Of a stretch of 64,000 nt of DNA, positions 46,617 through 54,315 are shown piece by piece. The stretch spans positions 62,001 to 126,000 of the forward strand of contig CAZNSX010000005.1 of NCBI GenBank assembly GCA_964575845.1. The letters run 5' to 3'. The notes under the pieces are model-generated. The model was not told the DNA's origin. It worked only from the letters and a program-made list of their open reading frames with translations, and did not search any database. Each line of letters begins with the position of its first letter. Position 1 is the stretch's first letter. Source of the DNA: CAZNSX01 sp964575845. Its GTDB lineage: Bacteria; UBA8248; CAZNSX01. A program made the translations under genes and the position numbers.

Positions 46617-47078
46617 ATGAAAGGCGAAAAGCTCATCTGTGAGAATCGCAAGGCGCGTGCTACCTATTTTATAGAGGAGAGCTTCGAGGCGGGGCTTGCC
46701 CTCCTGGGAACAGAGGTGAAGGCCCTTCGGGAGGGAAGGGCGAACCTCAAGGATTCCTGGGCGGAGGTAGTGGGAGGCGAGGTCTGGCTCAAGAGCTGCC
46801 ACATAAGCCCTTATAGCCACGGCACTCACGCCAATCACGAGCCCGAGCGCCCTAGGAAGCTGCTCCTCCACCGCCAGCAGATAAAGCGCCTCACGGGGAA
46901 GACAGTAGAGAGGGGCTTGACCATGATTCCCCTTAGGCTCTATTTCAGGCGGGGAATCGCAAAGGTTGAGCTCGCGCTCGCCCGGGGAAAGAAGCTCTAC
47001 GACCGCCGTGAGGAGCTGAAGCGAAGGGCCTCGGAGCGCGATATAGAGAGGGCGCTCAAGGAGCGGGCTCGAAAATAG
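46617..47078 (+). CDS. smpB: SsrA-binding protein SmpB
   Basis: A 153-residue SmpB with the usual blocks: CENRKARATYFIEESFEAG, LLGTEVKALREGRANLKDSW, HISPYSHGTHANHEPERPRKLLLH, and a basic C-terminal tail (KLYDRREELKRRASERDIERALKERARK) that follows the mRNA path in the ribosome. It carries tmRNA to stalled ribosomes for trans-translation. ATG 46617. It is 73 bp upstream of ssrA and in the same direction, a classic pairing. Confidence 0.95.
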   Translation: MKGEKLICENRKARATYFIEESFEAGLALLGTEVKALREGRANLKDSWAEVVGGEVWLKSCHISPYSHGTHANHEPERPRKLLLHRQQIKRLTGKTVERGLTMIPLRLYFRRGIAKVELALARGKKLYDRREELKRRASERDIERALKERARK

Positions 47079-47151
47079 AAGTGTTATAATATGTTATAAT
47101 AGAGGAGGGCTTAAAGGAGAGCATTAACTCCTGGCTTCATCTTCCTCCTGT

Positions 47152-47511
47152 GGGGGCGACATGGTTTCGACGGGGGCGATTGAGGCCTGAGTTGCATGCC
47201 GGGCTCCCGTGGACCCGTAATCCTGCGGGAAAACACAACTGCCAATACTGAGTTGGCCCTGGCCGCTTAAATAGCGGCCAGCGTCCCCCCGGCTCTCGCC
47301 TGCGGGGCCGGGTGTGGGCGTGAGATAGTAGGCTAGCTCCTCTGGTCCTCGGCCCGGGGGCCAGCCGGGAGCGAAATCCAATCGGGCTAGCCCTCTTTCT
47401 TATCCTGCCTGCGGGAGCGGGAGGGGGCGAAAGCCAAAACACAGGCTAAGCATGTAGAGGCTCAGAGCTGAAGGTCTCCGGACGCGGGTTCGATTCCCGC
47501 CGCCTCCACCA
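47152..47511 (+). ncRNA. ssrA: Transfer-messenger RNA (tmRNA)
   Basis: A 360-nt one-piece tmRNA. The 5' end GGGGGCGACATGGTTTCGAC and the 3' end GGTTCGATTCCCGCCGCCTCCACCA form the tRNA-like domain (GGGGGCG pairs with CGCCTCC; CCA is encoded). The tag frame reads ...ACTGCCAATACTGAG TTGGCCCTGGCCGCT TAA, so the degradation tag ends ANTELALAA; the resume codon a few triplets upstream is not certain. Pseudoknot-like GC-rich pairs follow the tag. The 3' 105 nt recur at 49171-49276, evidence that the gene has served as an integration site. Confidence 0.95.
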
Positions 47512-47519
47512 AAAAATAA

Positions 47520-47553
47520 GAGGGTTCCGGTTGAGGCCGGAACCCTCCTTTTT
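47520..47553 (+). terminator. Intrinsic terminator of ssrA
   Basis: An 11-bp perfect stem GAGGGTTCCGG/CCGGAACCCTC with a 6-nt loop, followed by CTTTTT, starting 9 bases after the tmRNA CCA. Confidence 0.85.
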
Positions 47554-47641
47554 GCTTGGGGACCACACCGGATTCCGTGGATTCAGCCTTTTAAACCGCC
47601 CCCTTGAGTTGTGCCATTTCTTGGAGTTAGCCCATGAGCGG

Positions 47642-48541
47642 TCACCGGAAAGCGGTAATCAGGACCCCGCCCGCCACGACGAGGGCGGCGGCGAGGGCGA
47701 CCCGCCCCGTGATGCGCTCGACCTGCCCCAGGAAGAGGTAGCTGAGCAGCAACACCCAGAGGGGCATCAGGCGGCTGAGCGGCAACGCAATCGAGACCTC
47801 CCCCACCATGAGGGCCGTAAACATCATGAAGGAGGCGCCGATGTTGAACACCCCCCCCAGCAAAAACCAGCGCAGAGCCCGGCCGTCCGCCTGGATCTTC
47901 CCACCGCCGGGGAGAAGCGGTTTCCCCGCGAGAAGGATCGTCATTCCCGCCGCGAATGCGATGCCTATGCCCGCCATCGGCGTCTTCTGGTGGCTGAGGC
48001 CGAGCTTCACGAAGATGGGCCCGATGGAAAGGAACAACGAGGCGACGAGGGGAAAGATCAGGGCGCCCCGGAACCAACTCCCGAAGCCGCGGCCCTCCTC
48101 CTTCCCGCCCAGCGAGAGCACGAACACACCGCCCACGATGCACAGCGTGCCGAGCCAGACCGGAACCCCCGGCCGCTCCCCGAGAATCGCCGTGGCGAAG
48201 AGGACACCCCAGATGGGGGTGGAAGCCGAGACAGGGATGGCGCGGCTCACGCCCATCCGGTCGATCCCGATGAAGTTGGCCATATTGCCCAGGCCCGGTC
48301 CGAAACAACCGGCCAGCGCTAAAAAGAGGATGAAGGTCAGCGAGGAGCTCTGGAGCGTGCCGCGAAGTAAAGCGGCCGTCAGCCCGGCCGTGCACACGAG
48401 GCTGTCTATGAGGAGGACGGCCGCCAGGGGGGAGGCGCTGCGCATCCCCTGGCGGAGGGACACCAGGGTGACCGAGTAGGAGAGCGAGGCACCGATGGCC
48501 AGGAGCTCGCTCAAGCCAACGTTAGAGAACATTCCCGACAT
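47642..48541 (-). CDS. EamA/DMT-family transporter
   Basis: A 299-residue membrane protein with about ten helices in two EamA repeats; the second begins near residue 150. Typical segments: ELLAIGASLSYSVTLVSLRQG at the start, SASTPIWGVLFATAILGERP at the end of the first half, and PLSRLMPLWVLLLSYLFLGQ in the second. The family exports or takes up amino acids, nucleosides and other metabolites; the substrate is unknown. It is on the opposite strand to its neighbours and lies between ssrA and the duplicated ssrA end, so it may have arrived with an inserted element. Confidence 0.82.
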   Translation of the reverse strand: MSGMFSNVGLSELLAIGASLSYSVTLVSLRQGMRSASPLAAVLLIDSLVCTAGLTAALLRGTLQSSSLTFILFLALAGCFGPGLGNMANFIGIDRMGVSRAIPVSASTPIWGVLFATAILGERPGVPVWLGTLCIVGGVFVLSLGGKEEGRGFGSWFRGALIFPLVASLFLSIGPIFVKLGLSHQKTPMAGIGIAFAAGMTILLAGKPLLPGGGKIQADGRALRWFLLGGVFNIGASFMMFTALMVGEVSIALPLSRLMPLWVLLLSYLFLGQVERITGRVALAAALVVAGGVLITAFR

Positions 48542-48732
48542 TCAGCGGATTATATACCCCTCGGCCGGGCCGGGCGAGGAGGTTCTGCATGATGAGGAAG
48601 CCCATCAAAGGCTCAAGGCCGGGCTGATTCGGGAGATTTTTCTTCTTAGAAATGATAAGAATGCCCGTAGGCGGGCCGCTTATTCAATTTAAAGGGAGTG
48701 GGAACTGCCAACTGCTATCAGGAGGTTTGATA

Positions 48733-49143
48733 ATGAGAGGAAAATCGCTGAAACTCTTGAGTCTCCTTGTGAGTCTGGCCCTCGCCTGCGTATTTGCCCT
48801 TGGAGCTCTGGCCGCGCAAGTCCCCAGGATTACGAAGGAAGAGCTCAAGGCAAGGCTCGGGAGCCCTGACCTCATCATCCTGGATGTCCGCACAAGCTCG
48901 GACTGGGGGGCGAGCGATTTCAAGATAAAGGGTGCGATAAGGGAAGATTTCGATAAGGTTGACTCCTGGCCGGATAACTACCCAAAGGATAAGACCATCG
49001 TCCTCTACTGCGGCTGACCCAATGAGAGCACAAGTGCCAGGCTGGCGCTAAAGCTGATAGTTAAGGGCTTCACCAAGGTCTATGTCCTGAAGGGCGGCTG
49101 GAAGGAATGGCTCAGCGCTCAATACCCGCTCGAATCTAAATGA
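48733..49143 (+). CDS. Exported rhodanese-domain selenoprotein (UGA at codon 95 read as selenocysteine)
   Basis: ATG 48733, 7 bases after GGAGG, opens a frame with a signal peptide (residues 1-28, cleaved near LAAQ) and a single rhodanese domain: LIILDVRTSSDWGASDF, then IVLYCG. It meets TGA at 49015-49017. Reading through gives PNESTSARLALKLIVKGF and VYVLKGGWKEW, the normal end of a rhodanese, and a final TGA at 49141-49143 (136 residues). The active loop is thus Cys93-Gly-Sec95-Pro-x-Glu, where many homologues have C-x-C-P-x-E. A hairpin fitting a bacterial SECIS starts 15 nt after the UGA. The window encodes tRNA-Sec. A frameshift or nonsense mutation is unlikely because the frame and the conserved sequence continue exactly. 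The likely role is periplasmic sulfur or selenium transfer, or redox. Confidence 0.85.
49033..49049 (+). promoter_or_regulatory. Putative bacterial SECIS element (rhodanese gene)
   Basis: The stem AGTGCC/GGCGCT (6 bp with one G-U) closes a 5-nt loop AGGCT. The loop begins 21 nt after the UGA and has G in its second position, matching the usual 16-37 nt distance and apical-G rule of bacterial SECIS hairpins. Confidence 0.65.
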
Positions 49144-49170
49144 GCCCCTTTCGTATCCTTTCCACATTCC

Positions 49171-49276
49171 GCCTGCGGGAGCGGGAGGGTGCGAAGGCCA
49201 AAACAAAGGCTAAGCGTGTAGTGGGCTCAGAGCTGAAGGTCTCCGGACGCGGGTTCGATTCCCGCTGTCTCCAGCA
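49171..49276 (+). repeat. Duplicated 3' end of ssrA (probable att/junction copy)
   Basis: This 106-bp segment matches tmRNA 47407-47511 with about eight substitutions and one inserted base, including the whole T-arm GGACGCGGGTTCGATTCCCGC and ending TCTCCAGCA instead of CCTCCACCA. It has no tmRNA 5' half and cannot make a functional tmRNA. A complete RNA gene at one end and only its 3' end at the other is the usual signature of integration into a tRNA or tmRNA gene. It lies 27 bp after the selenoprotein stop and is followed by a short T-run. Confidence 0.85.
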
Positions 49277-49307
49277 TTTTTTGCCTTTTCCCTTCCCGAA
49301 TGCCCCC

Positions 49308-49445
49308 CTAAAAACTGCCGGGCGGGCCTTCTTTCTCCCCCATCGCCCCCACGAACCGGTCGCGGATCTCAAGGCCGCTGTAAGGGAGGAGCTTGGCCTG
49401 GAGGGGCGGCATTTCATCGACTTTGGCCAAACGCGCCCCCTTTCT
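49308..49445 (-). pseudogene. C-terminal fragment of a second sulfopyruvate decarboxylase beta-like gene
   Basis: The minus strand reads ARLAKVDEMPPLQAKLLPYSG, then LEIRDRFVGAMGEKEG, and stops at 49308. This parallels the C-terminus of the intact gene at 50170-50763 (VARVDEMPPTQAPLPPYTG, then QIRGRFMAAMGGKRE). Upstream the frame is lost after REKGG, so only about 40 codons survive. It is a diverged partial duplicate, not an identical copy, placed between the ssrA repeat and the MscS gene. Confidence 0.7.
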
Positions 49446-49507
49446 CTCGGAGATAGGATGCTTGAAAAGCCCGCAAGGGCAGGTTCCCGCCGCGGATATT
49501 TCCTTTC

Positions 49508-50053
49508 CTAAGTCTTATCCTGACCGACCTTTTCCGCTTCTTCTCCCTCTTTACCGGCGGTCCTGACCACGATGGAATTAGAGAAGAGAAGGGAGTTGGG
49601 AATGAGGATTTTCTTGCCCTCCGCCTGAAGCATGGTGTAACGCAAGTCGATCTGGGCAACGTCTCCCTCGAGTCCCGCCACCGTGATGTGGTCCCCCGAG
49701 CGGACGGGGCGGTATATGAGAATCAGGGCGCCCGCAAGCAGGTTTGAGAGGGCGTCCCTGAGGGCGAAGCCGAGCGCGAATCCGACTAGCCCCAGGCCCG
49801 CGACGAGGCTCGTCACGTTCACGCCCCAGGTGCCGAGGGCGGAGATGGCTCCGATGCAGATGAGAACGCCCTTGGTGGTCCTCCCCGCAAGGAGGAGCAC
49901 ATTCCTTCTCTCCGGGTCGCTGCGGGATGCAATGCGGCCGAGCGCACTCTGGATGATGGCGCCGGCCGCCCAGAAAGCGGCTATGAGGATAGCTCCCGTA
50001 ATCGCTTTTGGGCCGAAAATCCAGACCTTCCAGGTATAAGCTTCCAATTGCAC
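49508..50053 (-). CDS. Small-conductance mechanosensitive channel (MscS family)
   Basis: A 181-residue MscS-type protein: two N-terminal helices, the pore-lining helix LVAGLGLVGFALGFALRDALSNLLAGALIL rich in Gly and Ala, and the beta domain RPVRSGDHITVAGLEGDVAQIDLRYT followed by KKILIPNSLLFSN. It lacks the large C-terminal cage domain and ends in an acidic/basic tail. It should open under membrane tension to release solutes. The frame starts at GTG 50053, but TTG 50047 is 6 bases behind AAGGAGG and may be the true start. Confidence 0.85.
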   Translation of the reverse strand: MQLEAYTWKVWIFGPKAITGAILIAAFWAAGAIIQSALGRIASRSDPERRNVLLLAGRTTKGVLICIGAISALGTWGVNVTSLVAGLGLVGFALGFALRDALSNLLAGALILIYRPVRSGDHITVAGLEGDVAQIDLRYTMLQAEGKKILIPNSLLFSNSIVVRTAGKEGEEAEKVGQDKT

Positions 50054-50169
50054 CCTCCTTCAAAAGCGTTATGGGTCTTTATGATACCCGATTTACGGCG
50101 GCCCCTATAGGGCCGGAAAGGGCGAGGAGCCGGCCAACGTCTGTTTCAGGCTTTCCGAAGACCTCTCGC

Positions 50170-50763
50170 TCAGGATGCGGCAGGCTCAGCGGCACTCTCC
50201 CGCTTCCCCCCCATCGCCGCCATGAAGCGGCCGCGGATCTGGGGGCCGGTGTAGGGGGGGAGGGGGGCCTGGGTGGGCGGCATCTCATCGACCCTGGCGA
50301 CTATCACCTCTGGCCCCTCGCGCGAAAGGGCCTCAAGTAGCGCCTGCTTGAAGGTCTCGCAGTCCCTGACCGTCTGCGAGCGGATGCCGCAGCCAGAGGC
50401 CACGGAAGCGATTTCAACGCCTGCTGAGGTTGCTGTCGGCTGGTAGCCGGTTGAGCCGTGCGCGGCGTTATCCACCACGATGTGAAGGAGGTTCGCGGGC
50501 CGGTAGCGCCCCTCTGTGGCCAGGCAGCCCATGTTCATCAAAAGGGCGCCGTCGCCATTTATTGCAACCACGCGCTCCTTCCTTGAGATTGCCACCCCCA
50601 AGGCGATAGACGGCGCGAGGCCGAAGGAGCCGAGCATGTAGAAGTTCCGGGGGCGGTCCTTGATCATGCAGAGCTCGAAGCTCGCATCAGCTATATTGGA
50701 GACGATTACGGTCTCTTCATCGACGCTCTCAACCACTATGCGGATTATGTCCTGCCTGTGCAT
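50170..50763 (-). CDS. comE: Sulfopyruvate decarboxylase beta-like subunit (TPP-binding)
   Basis: A 197-residue TPP-enzyme half: MLGSFGLAPSIALGVAIS, then the TPP/Mg motif INGDGALLMNMG ... VVDNAAHG. With the alpha subunit encoded just upstream it would decarboxylate sulfopyruvate to sulfoacetaldehyde, as ComDE does in coenzyme M biosynthesis; phosphonopyruvate decarboxylase is the main alternative. The next gene upstream, a cysteate synthase-like enzyme, favours sulfopyruvate. ATG 50763 overlaps the alpha stop region, indicating coupling. A Pro/Ala/Glu-rich tail ends the protein. Confidence 0.75.
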   Translation of the reverse strand: MHRQDIIRIVVESVDEETVIVSNIADASFELCMIKDRPRNFYMLGSFGLAPSIALGVAISRKERVVAINGDGALLMNMGCLATEGRYRPANLLHIVVDNAAHGSTGYQPTATSAGVEIASVASGCGIRSQTVRDCETFKQALLEALSREGPEVIVARVDEMPPTQAPLPPYTGPQIRGRFMAAMGGKRESAAEPAAS

Positions 50764-50764
50764 C

Positions 50765-51268
50765 TCAGGCCGTCCAGAATGCATTTTTTGTCAGGAAGGC
50801 GACACTTTCCCCGCGCTCCCCATACCGGCTGAGCCCCTCTTCAAGTCTTGGCAGGTCCTTGGGCGTATCGAGGCGGATGCAGTCTATCCTCAAGGTCTTG
50901 AGAAGCTCCCCTGTAATCCTACCCATGGGGACCTGGGCCGGCACCTTCTCCGACTCATCCCCGCGGTGGGAGATGATGAGACACAGCGGAATCTCGTAGA
51001 ACTGGTTCAAGGAGCAGTAGGCATTTACCATGTTTCCGAGGCCTGAGTTCTGGATGAGCATGACCGCTTTTCTTCCGGCGAGATACGCACCCGCAGCTAC
51101 GCCCAGCCCCTCCTCCTCCCGGCTGGGGTAAATCAACTGGAAGCGGTTGTCTTCCGTTATTTCGCGGATGAGGGTTGCAAGGAACTTGCAGGGGACGGTC
51201 ACGACCAGGTCGATGCCGTGCCGGTGGAGCGCTTGGCGAACCTCAGGTTCCGTTGAAGAGGTCTTCAT
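50765..51268 (-). CDS. comD: Sulfopyruvate decarboxylase alpha-like subunit (PYR domain)
   Basis: A 167-residue PYR-domain subunit. EVRQALHRHGIDLVVTVPCKFLATLI at the start and YPSREEEGLGVAAGAYLAGRKAVMLIQNSGLGN (with the TPP-activating Glu) are typical of ComD and phosphonopyruvate decarboxylase N-domains; SLNQFYEIPLCLIISHRG follows. It pairs with the beta subunit immediately downstream. Its ATG 51268 lies inside the end of the cysteate synthase-like gene, overlapping by 26 bp. Confidence 0.75.
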   Translation of the reverse strand: MKTSSTEPEVRQALHRHGIDLVVTVPCKFLATLIREITEDNRFQLIYPSREEEGLGVAAGAYLAGRKAVMLIQNSGLGNMVNAYCSLNQFYEIPLCLIISHRGDESEKVPAQVPMGRITGELLKTLRIDCIRLDTPKDLPRLEEGLSRYGERGESVAFLTKNAFWTA

Positions 51269-52541
51269 AGCTTTCGATTGCCCCGAAGTCAATCTCGCCG
51301 CCGCCGACCATCCGGGTGGGCTCCAGCTTGTAGAGCCTGAAGTCCCGTTCGATGAGGTCGAGGCCTCCGCCCGTGATATTGAGAAGGATACTATCATCTG
51401 GGAGAATATTGCCTCCGGCAACGGCCCGTTCGAGGCCGGCGCAGGCGCAGGCGGCCGGTGGGATGAGGCCTATGCCCTCCGCACGCTCGAACCGCTCCTT
51501 GGAGCGAAGGGCTTCCTCGCGCCCGACGCCGTAAGTCTCACCTTTGGTATCGCTCAGGGCGTCGCGCACGCCGCCCACGGGAGCATATGGCGGCTGGGTG
51601 TTGGCAAGGACATCGGCGTACATGCTCCTGACCTTCTCCATCTGCCGTTCATGAGAACCCGCGAGCTCCAGGTCGCGGCGGCGCTCTTGCCATGCCTCGT
51701 GAATCGGGGCAAAGGGTGGGTTCTGCACGAGGTGCAGCTTGGGCAGACGCTCGCCGAATCGCCCATCGCCCCGCAGCCTAAGCCCGGCCTCATACGCCGC
51801 AATGCCGCCCGTTCCGCTCCCGATTGCCTGGACGTAATGGGTCGGCATCTCGCCCGTGAGCCGCGCGTACTCGAGCACCGAGGTGGACATCCCGTCCCGG
51901 CGGGCCACGTTTCGCGCCCCTCCCTCTGTCATCACGTTGAAGCGGGCTGCGATCTTCTCCCCGAGGCGAATGGCCGCGCTGTAGTCGCAACTGTCGCGAA
52001 TGACGAGCAGGCGGACGCACGGGGCGGGCTCGCGCGGAAGCCAGAGCCTGTGGAGCATGTCCTCCGGGACCACGATACAGCAGGGAAAGCCCCTCTCCGA
52101 GCAGGCGTAGGCAAAGGCCCGCGCGGTATTGCCCACCGAGGAGAGCACCATTTCGGTGACGCCCTTCTCGGGGAAGTACACGACCGTCGGCGCCGCCTCG
52201 TGGTCCTTGAATGAGCCCGTGATGTTGAAGGCCCCTTTCTCCGGCCAGTATCCGTTGAATGCGAGAAAGAGTCTTTTGAGACCGAGCCCACGGGCGTAAT
52301 TCTCGCTCTGGAAAACGCACGGGCCGACCCTGGTATCGTAGAATTCTCTTACCGGAAGCCAATTTCGGAAGCGGAAAATTCCCGGGTCCTCTGTCGGAAG
52401 GAACCGCTTCTCGGCATATTCCGTCCTCAGGAGTGCTCCCGAGCAATCGTCGCAAAAGAGACGGTGGTCTGAATACGTCCTGCCGCACCCACAACACTTG
52501 AGCAGACTATGCGGGGTATTATCCCTCCGCCGGTCCGTCAT
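51243..52541 (-). CDS. Cysteate synthase-like PLP enzyme (threonine synthase family)
   Basis: A 432-residue fold-type II PLP enzyme. An N-terminal zinc ribbon (Cys16/17, Cys19, Cys30, Cys33) precedes the catalytic core. The PLP Lys is probably Lys112 in NITGSFKDHEA, within NGYWPEKGAFNITGSFKD; SSVGNTARAFA, GGARNVARRDGM and GSGTGGIAAYEAGLRL follow, then LNITGGGLDLI. From memory these blocks match the archaeal cysteate synthase group, which makes L-cysteate from O-phosphoserine and sulfite, more closely than ordinary threonine synthases. The overlap with sulfopyruvate decarboxylase genes supports that role. ATG 52541 follows GGGGAGGACTCG. An aminotransferase would be needed to convert cysteate to sulfopyruvate. 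Confidence 0.72.
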   Translation of the reverse strand: MTDRRRDNTPHSLLKCCGCGRTYSDHRLFCDDCSGALLRTEYAEKRFLPTEDPGIFRFRNWLPVREFYDTRVGPCVFQSENYARGLGLKRLFLAFNGYWPEKGAFNITGSFKDHEAAPTVVYFPEKGVTEMVLSSVGNTARAFAYACSERGFPCCIVVPEDMLHRLWLPREPAPCVRLLVIRDSCDYSAAIRLGEKIAARFNVMTEGGARNVARRDGMSTSVLEYARLTGEMPTHYVQAIGSGTGGIAAYEAGLRLRGDGRFGERLPKLHLVQNPPFAPIHEAWQERRRDLELAGSHERQMEKVRSMYADVLANTQPPYAPVGGVRDALSDTKGETYGVGREEALRSKERFERAEGIGLIPPAACACAGLERAVAGGNILPDDSILLNITGGGLDLIERDFRLYKLEPTRMVGGGEIDFGAIESYEDLFNGT

Positions 52542-52943
52542 CGAGTCCTCCCCGTCGCTCAAGGGCTTAAGACGTGCCTCCGAGCCTCCATTTGCAACTC
52601 TCGGGCATTCTGCCGAATTTGAAGGGGCAGCCGATTTCTCGTGGAGTGCCCGAAAAATATCAAATCCTGGGGGGAAAAGAAACCCCCTCTTTTTACGCTC
52701 TCCTCCATCCACAAAAGAACTCAGAAAATCTCGCACTTGCCGGGACCGCTTGCGAGCGGGAACTGAGAGAAGAGGTAAAGTTTGCTCCCTTAGCGCGCCT
52801 CTGGTAAAATCCGGATGCTCCAGCCGAATTGGAAGCTATCTTTTCTCGACCGGGATTATATTATCTTTCATTTCATTCAATTGTGCCGCCTGGAGCGCTC
52901 TGGGGGGCGCCCGCCGGGCTGCGCATAGATTAAGGAGGGGGCT
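52542..52943. other. Divergent promoter region
   Basis: About 400 bp between the minus-strand cysteate synthase-like operon and the plus-strand acyl-CoA dehydrogenase gene; an AT-rich patch near 52850-52885 may hold a promoter. AAGGAGGGGGCT precedes ATG 52944. No other feature is seen. Confidence 0.35.
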
Positions 52944-54128
52944 ATGGTAGATTTCAAACTCACCGAGCAGCAGCTTGCGCTTCAAAGGATGGCCAGGGAT
53001 TTCGCCGAAAGGGAGATAAAGCCCATTGCGGCTGAGCACGACCGCATCCAAGACCCGACAAAGGCTTTTCCCTGGGAGGTGATAAAGAAGGCCTCCAAGC
53101 TGGGCCTCAGGACGATGGTCCTGCCGGAAAAGTATGGCGGCATAGGGGCTGGAACTCTCACCCAGGCAATTATCGGAGAGGAGCTCGCTGCGGCAGACCT
53201 CGGCGTGGGCGTCTGCTTCGACCAGACCTGGAAGTTCACCTACATGCTGGTTGAGCTCACCAATGATGAGCAGCGGGAAAGGTATGTGCCGGCCTTCAGG
53301 GATGATGACACCTATCTCCTGGGCTTCGGCATAACCGAGCATCACTCGGGCTCTGACGGCCTTCTCCCCTACGACGCCCCCGATGCGGGCTCTTTCATGA
53401 GCGCGGTGAGGGACGGCGATTATTGGATACTTAACGGGGTGAAACACTTCATATCGAACGGCGGCCTCGCCAAGCTCTACGTCATCATGGCCCGGACGGA
53501 TAGAACCGTGGGAGTCTCAACCGGCACCACAGCCTTCTTCGTGCCGGCGGACACTCCCGGGTTCAGCATCGGTAAGATTGAGGACAAGCTGGGCCAGCGG
53601 TTGGTACAGAATGCGGAGCTCGTCCATGAAAATGTTCGCATCCACGACCGGGACCGGCTGAGTGAGGTGAACGGAGGAAGCGCCCTCATAAGGAACCTGG
53701 CATTCGGCTCCCACATCCAGGCGGGCGCAACCGTGCTGGGCCCGGCAAGAGCCGCCTATGAGGACACTCTGGAATACGCCAGAAACCGCGTCCAGGGCGG
53801 AAAGCCCATCATCGAGCACCAGGCGGTGGGTATGATGCTCGCGGATATGTTCATGCTGCTCGAGGCCTCGCGCAACTTCATCTGGAAGGCCGCCTGGTGC
53901 GCGGATTCCCTGCCCCGCGACCAGTTCGACCCAAAGCTCGCCTACCTGGCGAAGGTCTTTACGTCTGAGGCCGCATACAAGGTCTGCACGCTCGCCCTTG
54001 AGATATGGGGCGGAATGGGTTACATGAGGGACGCGCCCATCGAGAAGTATCTCCGCGATGCGGCCTCCTTCCTCCACTCAGACGGCACGAACCAGATCCA
54101 CAGGATAAAGTCGATGCGGTTTCTCTGA
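52944..54128 (+). CDS. Acyl-CoA dehydrogenase
   Basis: A 394-residue FAD enzyme of the ACAD family with its three parts: helical N-domain (TEQQLALQRMARDFAEREI), middle beta-domain with the FAD/substrate segment GFGITEHHSGSD, and C-terminal helical domain with EIWGGMGYMRDAPIEKYLRDA. It would oxidise an acyl-CoA to the 2-enoyl-CoA and pass electrons to an electron-transfer flavoprotein. Chain-length preference cannot be read by eye. It is monocistronic here. Confidence 0.9.
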   Translation: MVDFKLTEQQLALQRMARDFAEREIKPIAAEHDRIQDPTKAFPWEVIKKASKLGLRTMVLPEKYGGIGAGTLTQAIIGEELAAADLGVGVCFDQTWKFTYMLVELTNDEQRERYVPAFRDDDTYLLGFGITEHHSGSDGLLPYDAPDAGSFMSAVRDGDYWILNGVKHFISNGGLAKLYVIMARTDRTVGVSTGTTAFFVPADTPGFSIGKIEDKLGQRLVQNAELVHENVRIHDRDRLSEVNGGSALIRNLAFGSHIQAGATVLGPARAAYEDTLEYARNRVQGGKPIIEHQAVGMMLADMFMLLEASRNFIWKAAWCADSLPRDQFDPKLAYLAKVFTSEAAYKVCTLALEIWGGMGYMRDAPIEKYLRDAASFLHSDGTNQIHRIKSMRFL

Positions 54129-54315
54129 GAAGGGAGAGATGGCCGGGAAAGAGCTTGCCCGGCCAGCGTTGCCAAAGCTGGAAGGAGAAAAAGGTGGCGG
54201 GTTTCATTCCCGTCGCCTTTTTTGTCGATGAAGAGAGAAGAAGCACTCCTGCAGGTCAAAGAGTGAAATCGAAAGGACGAAAAAGAATATCCAAGAAGTC
54301 CAAGAAGCTATGAGT

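Noticed and set aside
49414..49659. A minus-strand 81-residue open frame between the ssrA repeat and the MscS gene
   Set aside because: It is the antisense-frame shadow of the MscS 3' end joined to the frame-lost part of the ComE-like fragment; no coherent product.
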